Program-made: the position numbers and the translations under genes
Notes under the pieces: model-generated
What the model was told of the DNA's origin: nothing
Seen by the model: only the letters and a program-made list of their open reading frames with translations
Databases searched by the model: none
IMG/VR virus record: IMGVR_UViG_3300028197_000084
Coordinates: 1-32,742 of that record
Origin: a virus
Strand: one strand, 5' to 3'
Length of the DNA stretch: 32,742 bases
In this document: positions 8,685 through 17,075 of the stretch, in pieces
Numbering within the stretch: position 1 is the stretch's first letter
How the letters are laid out: every line of letters starts with the position of its first letter

Positions 8685-9548
8685 TTATATTTGCTGGGGA
8701 AGTTGTGATAGTATTGAAATTGTTCTATTAGCAGAGGTATGCTTGGCAGCTACCGCTTGTTTGATTTCTTGAAAATCTTCTTGCTTGTTATCTTCATTAA
8801 AGTCTAAGTTAATATCTAATTTTAATATTTTGTCTAGACTCTGTTTGATTTTATCAGGATTTTCAGAAATAAAATATGTTTTTTCAGCTCTGTATAAAGA
8901 TTCATAAAACATTTGATTTAAACCATTATCTATATTGCAAAAAATAACTTGTTCATAATTATGAATTATATGTTTACACAACCCTACTATGTCAAAATTT
9001 ATATCATTGATAATATTAGAGCTTCTACAAACAACGTGGTATGTTTTTCCCTTGTTTTGTATTTTATCTAATTGTTCTTTGCTGTCTACAAATATCAAGC
9101 TTTCTATTTTCGTATGCCAATCTAGTCTGGTATCTTGATTCTTAGTTATATTTACATCTGCGCAATCTCTTATATTAAATGATTTATTTAGTATTGAGCT
9201 TGGGATGTGCTTGTTATTCATGTTTCCAAAGAACCTAAATTCAACATTGTTTTCTTTTAATTTAGAATACACGGTTTGGATGTGAGCAATCTTACAGTTA
9301 TCTGTATTGATTAGTAGTTTTATACCCCTATTCTTTTGGTGTTCTTTCATGAATAGAAATAAATCTTTAGATATAGTATTGCAGGAAGTTATATAAACAC
9401 TGGGATCAAACGAATTCATAATTTCATAAACTGCATATTCAAAAGTATTCATGTATATTTCATGTTGTTCGTTACTATCTATATGTTGATACAAGTACAA
9501 AGATTGTGTACTATCATGGTCGCTGTAGTTATCAATTACGAATTTCAT
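8685..9548 (-). CDS. Protein of unknown function in glycan cluster (287 aa)
   Basis: ATG with AGGAG five bases upstream. The first ~100 residues look like the N-terminal Rossmann half of a GT-B enzyme (a strand with DNYSDHDS, then FEYAVYEIMNSFDPSVYIT, IKLLINTDNCKIAHIQTVY). The middle also has alternating strands and helices (VEFRFFGN, YHVVCRSSN, EQVIFCNIDNGLNQMFYESLYRA). The last part resembles the position of a donor-binding domain but the usual E-x7-E motif is absent. The C-terminal 40 residues are polar and probably flexible. It may be a divergent glycosyltransferase or a partner of one; I would not assign an activity. It overlaps the end of the upstream gene by 17 bases. Confidence 0.55.
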   Translation of the reverse strand: MKFVIDNYSDHDSTQSLYLYQHIDSNEQHEIYMNTFEYAVYEIMNSFDPSVYITSCNTISKDLFLFMKEHQKNRGIKLLINTDNCKIAHIQTVYSKLKENNVEFRFFGNMNNKHIPSSILNKSFNIRDCADVNITKNQDTRLDWHTKIESLIFVDSKEQLDKIQNKGKTYHVVCRSSNIINDINFDIVGLCKHIIHNYEQVIFCNIDNGLNQMFYESLYRAEKTYFISENPDKIKQSLDKILKLDINLDFNEDNKQEDFQEIKQAVAAKHTSANRTISILSQLPQQI

Positions 9549-10293
9549 ATTGACTCCTGATCTTATTATATGTCCTTATATTCTTAATCTTAGCGATGCT
9601 TTTTTTATTAATTTTCCCAGACACGTTGTGAATTCTAACTATTTCATTCATAGCTTCAAAGAAAAACTTTTTTCTAAAGTTTTTAGATTTTAAAATATTA
9701 TGCAGATCGTATATAATATCTTTACCATTAACAAAAACAATTTCACACCAAGGCTTGCTGGCTCCGTAGCAGAAAAACTTAATCTTCTTATCGCTTGTGT
9801 TCACTCTTATCTCAAGGCTCTCTTCTTCTTTATCATTTAGCATGGCGAATGAATTAGAAAAATCACAACCGTCAAATATCTTGCTTTCAAAAAATAAGTT
9901 ACCATCCATAAAGCAGAGGTTGTCATTTGTTGTATTGTTTAAGCATAGTCTTGCTGTTTCACATGAGTTTGTAGTTTCGTAATTTTTATTTTCTATAATT
10001 CTTACTGGTTTATTGCTATAATTTTTGATGATATGATCATGAAGTATATCAGAACAATGGCCCAAGGAAACAATAATCTCATAGTTGTTAAATTTTCTAT
10101 CTATAGCTGTAATTTGTTTGTCTATTAAATACTGTCTCCCTATCTTAGCAAAACATGCAGGTTCACTCTTTTTAAACCTTTGTATGCTCTGCCCATGAAG
10201 CAATACGAATGTAATGAACTCATCATACTTTTTAGTAGCTTTTTTAGTTCTAATAGTCTTTGTTTTTTTTATACTAGCTTTTCTTTTTCTCAT
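9532..10293 (-). CDS. Nucleotidyltransferase-like (GT-A fold) protein with altered active-site motif
   Basis: 253 aa with a very basic first 22 residues (MRKRKASIKKTKTIRTKKAT). Residues ~28-135 follow the layout of sugar-phosphate or choline-phosphate nucleotidyltransferases: a first strand and loop (FVLLHGQSIQRFKKSEPACFAKIG), a helix LIDKQITAIDR, a strand IIVSLGHCSDILHDHI, the N-x-x-Y-x-x-T-N segment ENKNYETTNSCETA, and FMDGNLFFE in place of the metal-binding D. The usual G-x-G-x-R...P-K loop is only partly kept (HGQSIQR...EP...K). It may activate a sugar or choline for the cluster, or be an inactive relative. It overlaps its neighbour by ATGA. Confidence 0.5.
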   Translation of the reverse strand: MRKRKASIKKTKTIRTKKATKKYDEFITFVLLHGQSIQRFKKSEPACFAKIGRQYLIDKQITAIDRKFNNYEIIVSLGHCSDILHDHIIKNYSNKPVRIIENKNYETTNSCETARLCLNNTTNDNLCFMDGNLFFESKIFDGCDFSNSFAMLNDKEEESLEIRVNTSDKKIKFFCYGASKPWCEIVFVNGKDIIYDLHNILKSKNFRKKFFFEAMNEIVRIHNVSGKINKKSIAKIKNIRTYNKIRSQYEIRN

Positions 10294-10709
10294 GCTTTAA
10301 TTCCGTTAATGAGTAACAAATTATTTTTTCTCTCAGCTTGAACTATGTTTATGCTACCCTTTGTTAATATTTCCTTTACTTCGTATACATTCAAAACAGA
10401 TTTATACGCTTTTAATATTTCACTAACTGACTCTGAGTTCATAGACCCATTAGTGAAAGACACGGAGATAGATTCAAAATCTATTAATGCTAAAGAAATT
10501 TTTCCACCCTTTGCTATTCTAATTATACTATCCTGTAGAGCTTTTACGCTTTCTTCGTAAGAAAGACATCCAAGGCATTCATTAATAATTAATAACTCAC
10601 ATGAAGATTGAGGAACTTCTTCAAAAAACTTCGCATCATAATTAGCAATGTCTAAGTTGACACATCCTTCTATAAAATCTTTTTTGCTATCTGTAATGTT
10701 TACTTTCAT
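10290..10709 (-). CDS. SAM-methyltransferase-like protein lacking the SAM-binding N-terminal half
   Basis: 139 aa from the second Met, whose ATG overlaps the upstream stop (ATGA) and has AGGA nine bases before; the first ATG would sit directly on that site. The sequence resembles the second half of small class I methyltransferases: VNLDIANYD, a strand CELLIINECLGCLSYEESVKAL (the place of the 'HvlEH' segment), a helix, then RIAKGGKISLALIDFES (the 'lkpGG' turn). The G-x-G-x-G motif of the first strand is missing, since the protein begins just after where it should be. It may have lost catalysis, use a partner, or belong to another fold. A role in glycan tailoring is inferred from context. Confidence 0.4.
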   Translation of the reverse strand: MKVNITDSKKDFIEGCVNLDIANYDAKFFEEVPQSSCELLIINECLGCLSYEESVKALQDSIIRIAKGGKISLALIDFESISVSFTNGSMNSESVSEILKAYKSVLNVYEVKEILTKGSINIVQAERKNNLLLINGIKA

Positions 10710-11209
10710 TTTGCGCATTCCTGTTCTACTGTTGTCAATGTTTCAACAAGTTGATTAGAGTCGTAGTAATTTGCTATAATATGTTGTTTGTTTTTAATAT
10801 TCCAGCTATGACATATATCATTAGATGTAAAAACATTTACATTGCTTCTCGATCTTTTGACCATATTAACTAATCTTACTGAACCATATGCACTTGCTGG
10901 TTTGTCAATAAATAATAAGAACGGTATTTTTAATACATCGGATGCATTCTCCAGCGTTGCAATCATACTTGGATCATTTGAAAAACCCACCACAACGTTG
11001 TATAGTATGTGTGGAAGTACTTTGCCGTCTGGGAATAATAGTATGTTTCCTGTATCCTTATAAGATTTTTTATTATTCTCTTGGTCTACATTAGCTACAA
11101 AGAATGTCATGTCTACATTCTCTACCGTTCTAACAAGCGATTCATTTATATGAGACATAAGTACGTTAAGCTTGATGTCTGATACTAATTCTTGAAAAAT
11201 TTTACTCAT
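10706..11209 (-). CDS. Protein of unknown function in glycan cluster (167 aa)
   Basis: ATG with AAGGA eight bases upstream, overlapping the end of the GT4 gene before it. Alternating strands and helices (MTFFVANVDQ, GNILLFPDG, ILYNVVVGFSND, IPFLLFIDKP, NVNVFTSNDICHSW, HIIANYY) suggest a single Rossmann-like domain, similar in style to the 140-aa protein at the other end of the cluster. No catalytic motif is recognisable and there is no membrane segment. I call it a hypothetical member of the glycan cluster; one possibility is a standalone GT-B half-domain. Confidence 0.5.
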   Translation of the reverse strand: MSKIFQELVSDIKLNVLMSHINESLVRTVENVDMTFFVANVDQENNKKSYKDTGNILLFPDGKVLPHILYNVVVGFSNDPSMIATLENASDVLKIPFLLFIDKPASAYGSVRLVNMVKRSRSNVNVFTSNDICHSWNIKNKQHIIANYYDSNQLVETLTTVEQECAK

Positions 11210-12317
11210 ATAGTAATTCCTTCATTATTTTTCCTACTTCTTTCAAGCCAAAGTTCTTGCCAAAATTATGACAATTGCTAATATCTGTAGAGTTTTTATT
11301 ATCATAATAGTATTTCATAGCGTTACACAAATGTTCTTCGCTAGGATCAAACCATAGTTCTGCGCCTGTAAATATATGTGGGAATGCTCCGTTTTGTTCA
11401 TTGCATATTCCATATTGACCATCAATAAGCGTCCCAGTGTTTTTGTTATTTTTATCTATAAACTCTTTAGGTCCACCTTCATTGCTGCATATAGGAGTGC
11501 TGCCAAAACACATTGCGTCAAAAGCTGGTAAAGACCAAGCCTCTCCATGACTTGCTCCTATAAAGCAATTACAATGCTGATGTAATGAATAGATAAAGTC
11601 TTCGTCAGTGTTTGCTGTTATAAATTTTACAGCGGCATATTGTAATCCATTGTTATAAATTCTCATTTCTTTCTGTATATCTGAACACAGCTTGCGGCAA
11701 TAAGAGTCTAGAGATTGAGTAGACATAGAGAATTTTTTTACTTTAATAAACAACATAGTGTCATCAGAAGCGTTAAAAGTTCTGTAGTAACATCTTATAA
11801 TAGACTTTAGATTTTTCCTATCATTAATATCTCCAATGAAGTAAAACTTAAAATCATTACTATTTGTTCCAAAGTTTACCTCTTTGTATTCTTTTGTGTA
11901 TTTTTCAGTTGCTACAGCTTGAGGTACATTTTTAACTTTAGAATTTAACAATTTGCTGGTATGTTCTTTGAGTTCATTATTTGTTACCCAGACTTCATCT
12001 GCTAAATCTAGATTTAAATGCCACATATTTTTTTGATTAAATATAGACTCTGCATAATAATATGCTATATTTTTTTTAACACTTGTTGTTCCAATAAAAT
12101 GATGTGGTAATACATTCTGTATACAGTGTGTCACACTTTGTAGATCTTTCTGTTCTAGTTTTTTTATCTCCTCCGGTATCTCAGACTTTTTATTAGTTAG
12201 TTTTATATTTCTACATACTACATCTACCCCAGCAGCATCTAATGCTAGTATGTTATTGATTGCTGCGTTTGACCATCCACTATCTTCTTTATAGTGCGCT
12301 GTATAAAGTACTTTCAT
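11202..12317 (-). CDS. GT4-family (GT-B fold) glycosyltransferase
   Basis: 371 aa. The N-terminal domain opens MKVLYTAHYKEDSGWSNAA, the typical first strand and Gly-rich loop of GT4 enzymes. The C-terminal domain has the strand FKFYFIGDINDRKN and the donor-site segment ASHGEAWSLPAFDAMCFG (about 255-271), the equivalent of E-G-F-G-L-P-x-x-E-A-M-A, then TPICSNEGGPKEF. The second acidic residue of the E-x7-E motif is Asp here. It would transfer a sugar from a nucleotide donor to an acceptor in the cytoplasm. It overlaps the other GT4 gene as ATGA and has no good ribosome site of its own, so coupled translation is likely. Confidence 0.8.
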   Translation of the reverse strand: MKVLYTAHYKEDSGWSNAAINNILALDAAGVDVVCRNIKLTNKKSEIPEEIKKLEQKDLQSVTHCIQNVLPHHFIGTTSVKKNIAYYYAESIFNQKNMWHLNLDLADEVWVTNNELKEHTSKLLNSKVKNVPQAVATEKYTKEYKEVNFGTNSNDFKFYFIGDINDRKNLKSIIRCYYRTFNASDDTMLFIKVKKFSMSTQSLDSYCRKLCSDIQKEMRIYNNGLQYAAVKFITANTDEDFIYSLHQHCNCFIGASHGEAWSLPAFDAMCFGSTPICSNEGGPKEFIDKNNKNTGTLIDGQYGICNEQNGAFPHIFTGAELWFDPSEEHLCNAMKYYYDNKNSTDISNCHNFGKNFGLKEVGKIMKELLYE

Positions 12318-13972
12318 TGTAGATTAAACGCATCCTTCCTTTGTTGTTCGTAATGATTTTCTTTCATTCTCATCATATGGCAATTTCTATAAGCCGTTTC
12401 AAAGTTAAATGTACTTTTTCTTAGATTGCCATCTTGAATTGCAGAGCTGTCATTCTGATACATCCCAGCCGTCGCAGATGTTGTAAATCCATACATTATA
12501 TCTCTAATCATACGTTGATGCATGTGAGATCCAATTAATTCTGGCTTACATAAAACGTGGGCAAATAAATAATCTACACCTTGTTCAATAGTATCAAACT
12601 GTTTTTCTGAAGGCATCGGTTTAGGGGATATTATTCTAGGTGGAGATAGCCAAGTCTCTTCATCTGGAACAATATCAAAAGAATCAAAACATCTTTCCCA
12701 AACGGCTCCACTTTTTTCCCACTGAAAATGTTTTAAGAAATTTTGCTTTATAGTAAAACCTATCTTTTTTCTCATTGTTTCAGGAAGCTTGAAAAACTCG
12801 ATTATTTCTTTTGCTGCGTAGTCATTATCTGGAACGGCTCTCATGCAACCTGTTTCCATCTCTTTGTAAAGCGCTTTAGGTGGTAGAGCTATTCCTTCTA
12901 ATTTACTAATAACACTTTCCATAGCTGAATAATTAACTGATGCTACAGGTATACTGCTAGCAGCGGCTTCTACTTGAGGTAAGCCAAATCCTTCTGAGTT
13001 AGCATATTGCACATACAAGTCAAAACATTGCATGATTGTAGATAGGTCTTCATAAGAAAGACCATTCTGAACACTAACCATAATACCATCTAAGTCTTGA
13101 GTGTATGGCGATATAGCTCTGGGTCCACAAAAGAAAGAAGCAAAAGGCTTATTAGTTTTAGTGCATAGATAAGTGAATAAAACATGAGAACCTAAACTAT
13201 GTTCTTGCAATAACTCTGGAATATCCCAACCCATGTCTGGAAAGCTAGTGTGGCAGTAGAGGTAATAATTATAAGGATCTTCAACAGAATCTAATATTTT
13301 CCTGAATGTTGCAAATAGATCTGGGTATAATTTTCTACGTTGATTTCTCATTACCGTGCCTATAATTTTTGAGTCTTTTGGTATATTCATAGACGTTCTA
13401 CACTCATCTTTATCCTTCATAATAGTATATGCCTCATGGGCAGATGGTGGAGCAGACCCAATATAATTAATGTTATAATTGCTTTGCTTCTTTAGTACTT
13501 CTCCAGACCAATCTGAATAACTCAAGCAAGCATCGGCTGACTTAAACGTTTCCATCCAGCTAGTTGCTTGAGGTGCAGCATCAACGGTTGGCATAATGCA
13601 CCACTTAAAAAATGGTCTATACGTAGAACGTTCTACAAATTCTATCATCCAGAAATCTCTGATATCGCATACGATGTCAGGTTGGAATCTCAGGCAAGTT
13701 TCAGGAAATTTGTATTCTCCAAACTGATTAGAATGGCTCTCAGAAAACACACGGCGTTCTTCCTCGCTAGCGTTTCTTGATAGAGAAGCTGCAAAATATT
13801 CCCACTTGATATCTAGAGACCGAGGATCGTCTGGACTTCCATAAGATGAAAGTTCAGCTATTTCATACTTTCCCGTATCGTATAAGTAGTTTAATATTTC
13901 TCTAGTGTATGTAGCATAACCAGTGTTAAGAAATGTAGCCTCTGTGCAAAACAATATACGTTTTTTTCTCAT
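12314..13972 (-). CDS. Large GT4-family glycosyltransferase (552 aa)
   Basis: The N-terminal domain begins KRILFCTEATFLNTGYATYTREIL. The C-terminal domain has IIGTVMRNQRRKLYPDLF and the donor-binding segment ANSEGFGLPQVEAAASS around residue 335, a good match to E-G-F-G-L-P-x-x-E-A, followed by IPVASVNYSAMESV. The last ~130 residues are an extension beyond the usual GT-B length, of unknown role. The start chosen is ATG overlapping the ssb stop (ATGA); a TTG three codons upstream is possible but unnecessary. It is the first gene of the glycan cluster. Some phages use such enzymes to glycosylate virion proteins or modified bases; which applies here cannot be read from sequence. Confidence 0.82.
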   Translation of the reverse strand: MRKKRILFCTEATFLNTGYATYTREILNYLYDTGKYEIAELSSYGSPDDPRSLDIKWEYFAASLSRNASEEERRVFSESHSNQFGEYKFPETCLRFQPDIVCDIRDFWMIEFVERSTYRPFFKWCIMPTVDAAPQATSWMETFKSADACLSYSDWSGEVLKKQSNYNINYIGSAPPSAHEAYTIMKDKDECRTSMNIPKDSKIIGTVMRNQRRKLYPDLFATFRKILDSVEDPYNYYLYCHTSFPDMGWDIPELLQEHSLGSHVLFTYLCTKTNKPFASFFCGPRAISPYTQDLDGIMVSVQNGLSYEDLSTIMQCFDLYVQYANSEGFGLPQVEAAASSIPVASVNYSAMESVISKLEGIALPPKALYKEMETGCMRAVPDNDYAAKEIIEFFKLPETMRKKIGFTIKQNFLKHFQWEKSGAVWERCFDSFDIVPDEETWLSPPRIISPKPMPSEKQFDTIEQGVDYLFAHVLCKPELIGSHMHQRMIRDIMYGFTTSATAGMYQNDSSAIQDGNLRKSTFNFETAYRNCHMMRMKENHYEQQRKDAFNLQ

Positions 13973-14295
13973 GTAGACCAATCCTCAAAATCGTTGTCTT
14001 GACAAATATCAAATTCATTTACTCTGAATATAAGCGTTTCATCATCTTTAGATATGTGTTTAGCTGAAGCTTGTATGGTAATCTTAGTACCTTTTTTTGC
14101 AAATTTTTCAATCGTTTCTGCCCCAGTGTGCCAAGCTTCGCAATGTATGTATGTGGGAATTCTACTTTTCTCTCCAGTGCTTTTGGTCCTTCTGTAAGTA
14201 TATACCACTATCGCAAATTCTGCAAGCAGAACATTGCCAACGTAAGAAGTGTGTGGGATTTCTACTAGATATCCGGTGAAACAACAGTTGTTCAT
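13969..14295 (-). CDS. ssb: Single-stranded DNA-binding protein
   Basis: 108 aa with the OB-fold pattern of bacterial SSB: NNCCFTGYLVEIPHTSYVGN, then LAEFAIVVYTYRR, IPTYIHCEAWHTGAETI, KKGTKITIQASAKH and FRVNEFDIC. The end is acidic (DNDFEDWST), like the SSB interaction tail, but lacks the terminal Pro-Phe. It would coat ssDNA at the fork and contact polymerase or recombination proteins. ATG with GGAG five bases upstream. A 47-base AT-rich gap separates it from the DnaE C-half gene, and it overlaps the GT4 gene that follows, so replication and glycan genes are in one transcript. Confidence 0.88.
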   Translation of the reverse strand: MNNCCFTGYLVEIPHTSYVGNVLLAEFAIVVYTYRRTKSTGEKSRIPTYIHCEAWHTGAETIEKFAKKGTKITIQASAKHISKDDETLIFRVNEFDICQDNDFEDWST

Positions 14296-14342
14296 TCTAT
14301 CTCCTATCTTTATATATTAGCTTGGACAATCTTAAAAAACAA

Positions 14343-15908
14343 TCATAATTCGTGAATTTTTTCAACTATAAAAGAAGCATCGTTCTTCTGTACGTTGCCA
14401 CAAAATAGAAGATTATTACCTTCGTATAATATATACTTATATTTATTCTTTACAGTTGGGAATATTATAACACTATCTAGAATACATGAGTCGTCTTCTA
14501 TAGTTAAGAAGGACATCGTCTGGCCTTTAGAATCTCCTTTACTTATTTTGTAGTCATATAACCTTTGTATATTTGCTACAACGCAGAGATTCTTTCCCTT
14601 CTTACCATTCACAATATCTTTACATGTAGTATTAGCAGCTGAAGTGTCTGCTGTATCTATTTTATTTGAAGTTATAGGACATCCAAGCAGTCTTGTTTCT
14701 TGCTCAATAATCCATGTTATATCATCTTCTAGACTGTAAGGTGGATCGTTAAGAAGTTGTATCTCATTTTCTACAATTTGCTTCCTTTCTTGCTTACTGG
14801 TTCCTCCACCTTCCTTTTTAGTAGGAGCCAAAGACTTCAGGCAGTCTGTGAAGTTGTCCCACTTATTATCCTTATAGTTTTTTTGAATCCATGTTTGTTC
14901 AGCCTTAGTTAGAGTTCGATATATCTCATAATCATATAGCGCTTTATTCCTGCTAATCTTTCCATTAAAATCTCTAAAGAATCCTATAGATGACAATCCT
15001 TTAAATGCAGTAGAGTTGATCTTTGGTGATAAAAATAATAATATTTCTAACCAGTTAAATTTATATATTTTTTTATTTAGTTCATCCTCTGCTTCTTGTA
15101 TTCCAGTTACAACCTTGTCTCCCGTTTTACCCGTTAGTGATTTAATATCCTTAATTCCAAAATATATTTTCTTCTTTTTGGCGTTGAACTTTTCCTGATA
15201 ATTAGCAACACTAGGAGTTCTAGCCTGAATGTCAAAGAGTTTTGCTTCAGAAATTAGTTCATATATCTCCTGATGTGGATCTTGTTTTTCATTTGCGTAA
15301 TAAAGATATGCAAGAAAAAACTCTTCTGGACTATGAGCCTTTTCATAAGCGCTCCAGTAAGAACACACAGCGTATGATATGCTATGTGATTTGTTAAATG
15401 CATACCTTGCTGATGCTTGAATCCAGCCGAATATTTGTTCTGCCTCTTCCTTGTTTACAATCTTAGCCTTCTTAGCTCCAGCAATAAACTTCTTTTTTAC
15501 CTTAGCCATTAGATCTGCTTTCTTTTTACCAATAGCTTTTCGTAATTCATCTGCTTCTTCAAGGTTGAAGCCAGCTATTTTTTGCGCGATACGCATAGAC
15601 TGCTCTTGATAAACTAGAACTCCATACGTAGGCAGCAACACCTCTTCTAGCGATTCATGCAAGAATGTTACTTCTTCACGACCATGCTTACGATCAATAA
15701 AGTGTTGAGTCATAGACTTCCCGTCCACGAAAGCTTTTAAACATCCGGGACGAATGATAGCAATTAATGCTGATAACTCTTCAATATTGTTTGGCGCAAG
15801 CTTCTTTGACCAAGACTTTCCAAGATTACTTTCTAGCTGAAAGACACCCTTGGTTTTACCTTCTGCAAATAGTTGCCAAGTTTCTTTATCGTCATATTCA
15901 TTTGACAT
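14343..15908 (-). CDS. dnaE: DNA polymerase III alpha, C-terminal half (fingers, HhH, OB)
   Basis: 521 aa. It begins NEYDDKETWQLFAEGKTKGVFQLES, matching DnaE just before the fingers. It continues with the expected fingers motifs IIRPG, HFIDRKHGREE, PTYGVLVYQEQSMRIAQ, ADELRKAIGKKK and FNKSHSISYA (171-180). Later come a helix-hairpin-helix-like segment (IYFGIKDIKSLTG, about 260) and an OB-type domain near the end (NLCVVANIQRLYDY...SFLTIEDD). The catalytic aspartates are not here; they are in the separate upstream gene. The start is ATG at 15908, overlapping the exonuclease stop by 11 bases; an upstream TTG is less likely. The beta-clamp motif could not be assigned. It must pair with the N-half to polymerise DNA. 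Confidence 0.9.
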   Translation of the reverse strand: MSNEYDDKETWQLFAEGKTKGVFQLESNLGKSWSKKLAPNNIEELSALIAIIRPGCLKAFVDGKSMTQHFIDRKHGREEVTFLHESLEEVLLPTYGVLVYQEQSMRIAQKIAGFNLEEADELRKAIGKKKADLMAKVKKKFIAGAKKAKIVNKEEAEQIFGWIQASARYAFNKSHSISYAVCSYWSAYEKAHSPEEFFLAYLYYANEKQDPHQEIYELISEAKLFDIQARTPSVANYQEKFNAKKKKIYFGIKDIKSLTGKTGDKVVTGIQEAEDELNKKIYKFNWLEILLFLSPKINSTAFKGLSSIGFFRDFNGKISRNKALYDYEIYRTLTKAEQTWIQKNYKDNKWDNFTDCLKSLAPTKKEGGGTSKQERKQIVENEIQLLNDPPYSLEDDITWIIEQETRLLGCPITSNKIDTADTSAANTTCKDIVNGKKGKNLCVVANIQRLYDYKISKGDSKGQTMSFLTIEDDSCILDSVIIFPTVKNKYKYILYEGNNLLFCGNVQKNDASFIVEKIHEL

Positions 15909-16581
15909 ACAAATTTCCGTTTGCAAACGCCTTGTCTAGTTCAATGTTTTGGTAGACAGCCCTGTGTGTCTTCAATAGCTTTATAAAGATATTAGCTGTA
16001 TCTTTAACATCTTGCAAAGCATCGTGTGCATTTTCTGAACTAAGACCCATGCGTTCACGCAGCGTGTCCATGCTAATTGATCTAATGCTAGGATCACCCT
16101 CTGTCCACATAAACATATTGTCCATTAAGTCTACTTTGTGTACCTTGCTAAATATTGTATTCTGACTCCTTTTTTCGTCGTAACGCACCTTGAGATCTTT
16201 ACATATTCTATTAAGCATAATCATATCATAGCCAATAATATTATATCCAACTGGTATGGGGGCAAAGAATGGTTCACCCTTCCAGTTATATTGATCTACA
16301 AACTTGATGAACTTATTCCACACGGGCTTTAAAGCGGGAGCTTTAGCTAAACCTTCTCTAGTTTTGCCAGTAACTTTTAATGCACCCTCTTCTATTGGAT
16401 CGTATCCTGCTGCAATAGCTTTTTCATCGTCGATGATGGGCTTGATCTCGCTGTTAAATTCACCCTTCACCTTTAGATTTCTACCATCAATTGCAAGCGC
16501 TGCGATTTGAGTAGGCATACACATGTGAGGATTCCTACCTGTGGATTCAAAATCAAATACGATGTAGTCTCTATTTGCCAT
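15898..16581 (-). CDS. dnaQ: DnaQ-like DEDDh 3'-5' exonuclease (proofreading)
   Basis: 227 aa. Exo I motif IVFDFESTG (D10, E12), Exo II around GYNIIGYDMIML (D119), Exo III NAHDALQDVKDT (H186, D191). All four acidic residues and the His are present, so it should be active. The insert between motifs I and II includes a P-I-x-x-D-A/P segment typical of this group. It lies between the two polymerase genes and overlaps the downstream half, suggesting a fixed proofreading partner. This fits the degraded PHP domain of the polymerase N-half. ATG start, two bases after the preceding stop. Confidence 0.9.
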   Translation of the reverse strand: MANRDYIVFDFESTGRNPHMCMPTQIAALAIDGRNLKVKGEFNSEIKPIIDDEKAIAAGYDPIEEGALKVTGKTREGLAKAPALKPVWNKFIKFVDQYNWKGEPFFAPIPVGYNIIGYDMIMLNRICKDLKVRYDEKRSQNTIFSKVHKVDLMDNMFMWTEGDPSIRSISMDTLRERMGLSSENAHDALQDVKDTANIFIKLLKTHRAVYQNIELDKAFANGNLYVK

Positions 16582-16583
16582 AA

Positions 16584-17075
16584 TTAGTCCTTCTTTTCTA
16601 GTTTCTCTAGTTTATCAATGCTTAAGTTATAGCAGTCTGCTTTAACCTTAAAATTATTACTTGGATCAATGTCGCCCTTCTTTAGTTTTCTAGCCTGTTT
16701 AAAATACTCAGCCTTGTCCTTTTGTCCTAACACCCATGCTTTTACAGGTCTATCACCTTCAAATTGTACTCTTACAAAAAGGTAAATATCACATCTTTGT
16801 TTTGTATTGAATGCAGCTACTGAGCAGTCGTAGTGTGGCTTAGGAGGACTTGTACATCGCTTGGTTTTTACATCATATGTTTTGCCACCGCTCACAATGT
16901 CAAAGTCATAAGTGTTAGCTTTAACTCCACCAAGATACTTCAAAGCTATCAACTCTCCTATAAAACCAGCAACGTTACCTTCGCCTTTGGTTATAGAATT
17001 TTTAAGCTTGCCCAAATCTTTAGCCATTACTCTTGCTTTAACTCTCATATAACCTGTAACTTCAACCTCTATCAT
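16584..17075 (-). CDS. PD-(D/E)XK-type nuclease-like protein between the polymerase halves
   Basis: 163 aa. A helix with E (VAGFIGELIALKYLGG), then YDFDIVSGGKTYDVKTKR, gives the E...D...D-x-K core of a PD-(D/E)XK nuclease. The strand CDIYLFVRVQF and the segment AWVLGQKDKAEYFKQAR follow, then a tail with SNNFKVKADCYNLSIDKL, an arrangement I associate with small phage endonucleases or restriction-like folds. ATG with AAGGA eight bases before, sitting in the end of the DnaE N-half gene, which it overlaps by 14 bases. It may process replication or recombination intermediates. It could also be the trace of a mobile nuclease that split the polymerase gene; the sequence does not settle this. Confidence 0.7.
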   Translation of the reverse strand: MIEVEVTGYMRVKARVMAKDLGKLKNSITKGEGNVAGFIGELIALKYLGGVKANTYDFDIVSGGKTYDVKTKRCTSPPKPHYDCSVAAFNTKQRCDIYLFVRVQFEGDRPVKAWVLGQKDKAEYFKQARKLKKGDIDPSNNFKVKADCYNLSIDKLEKLEKKD

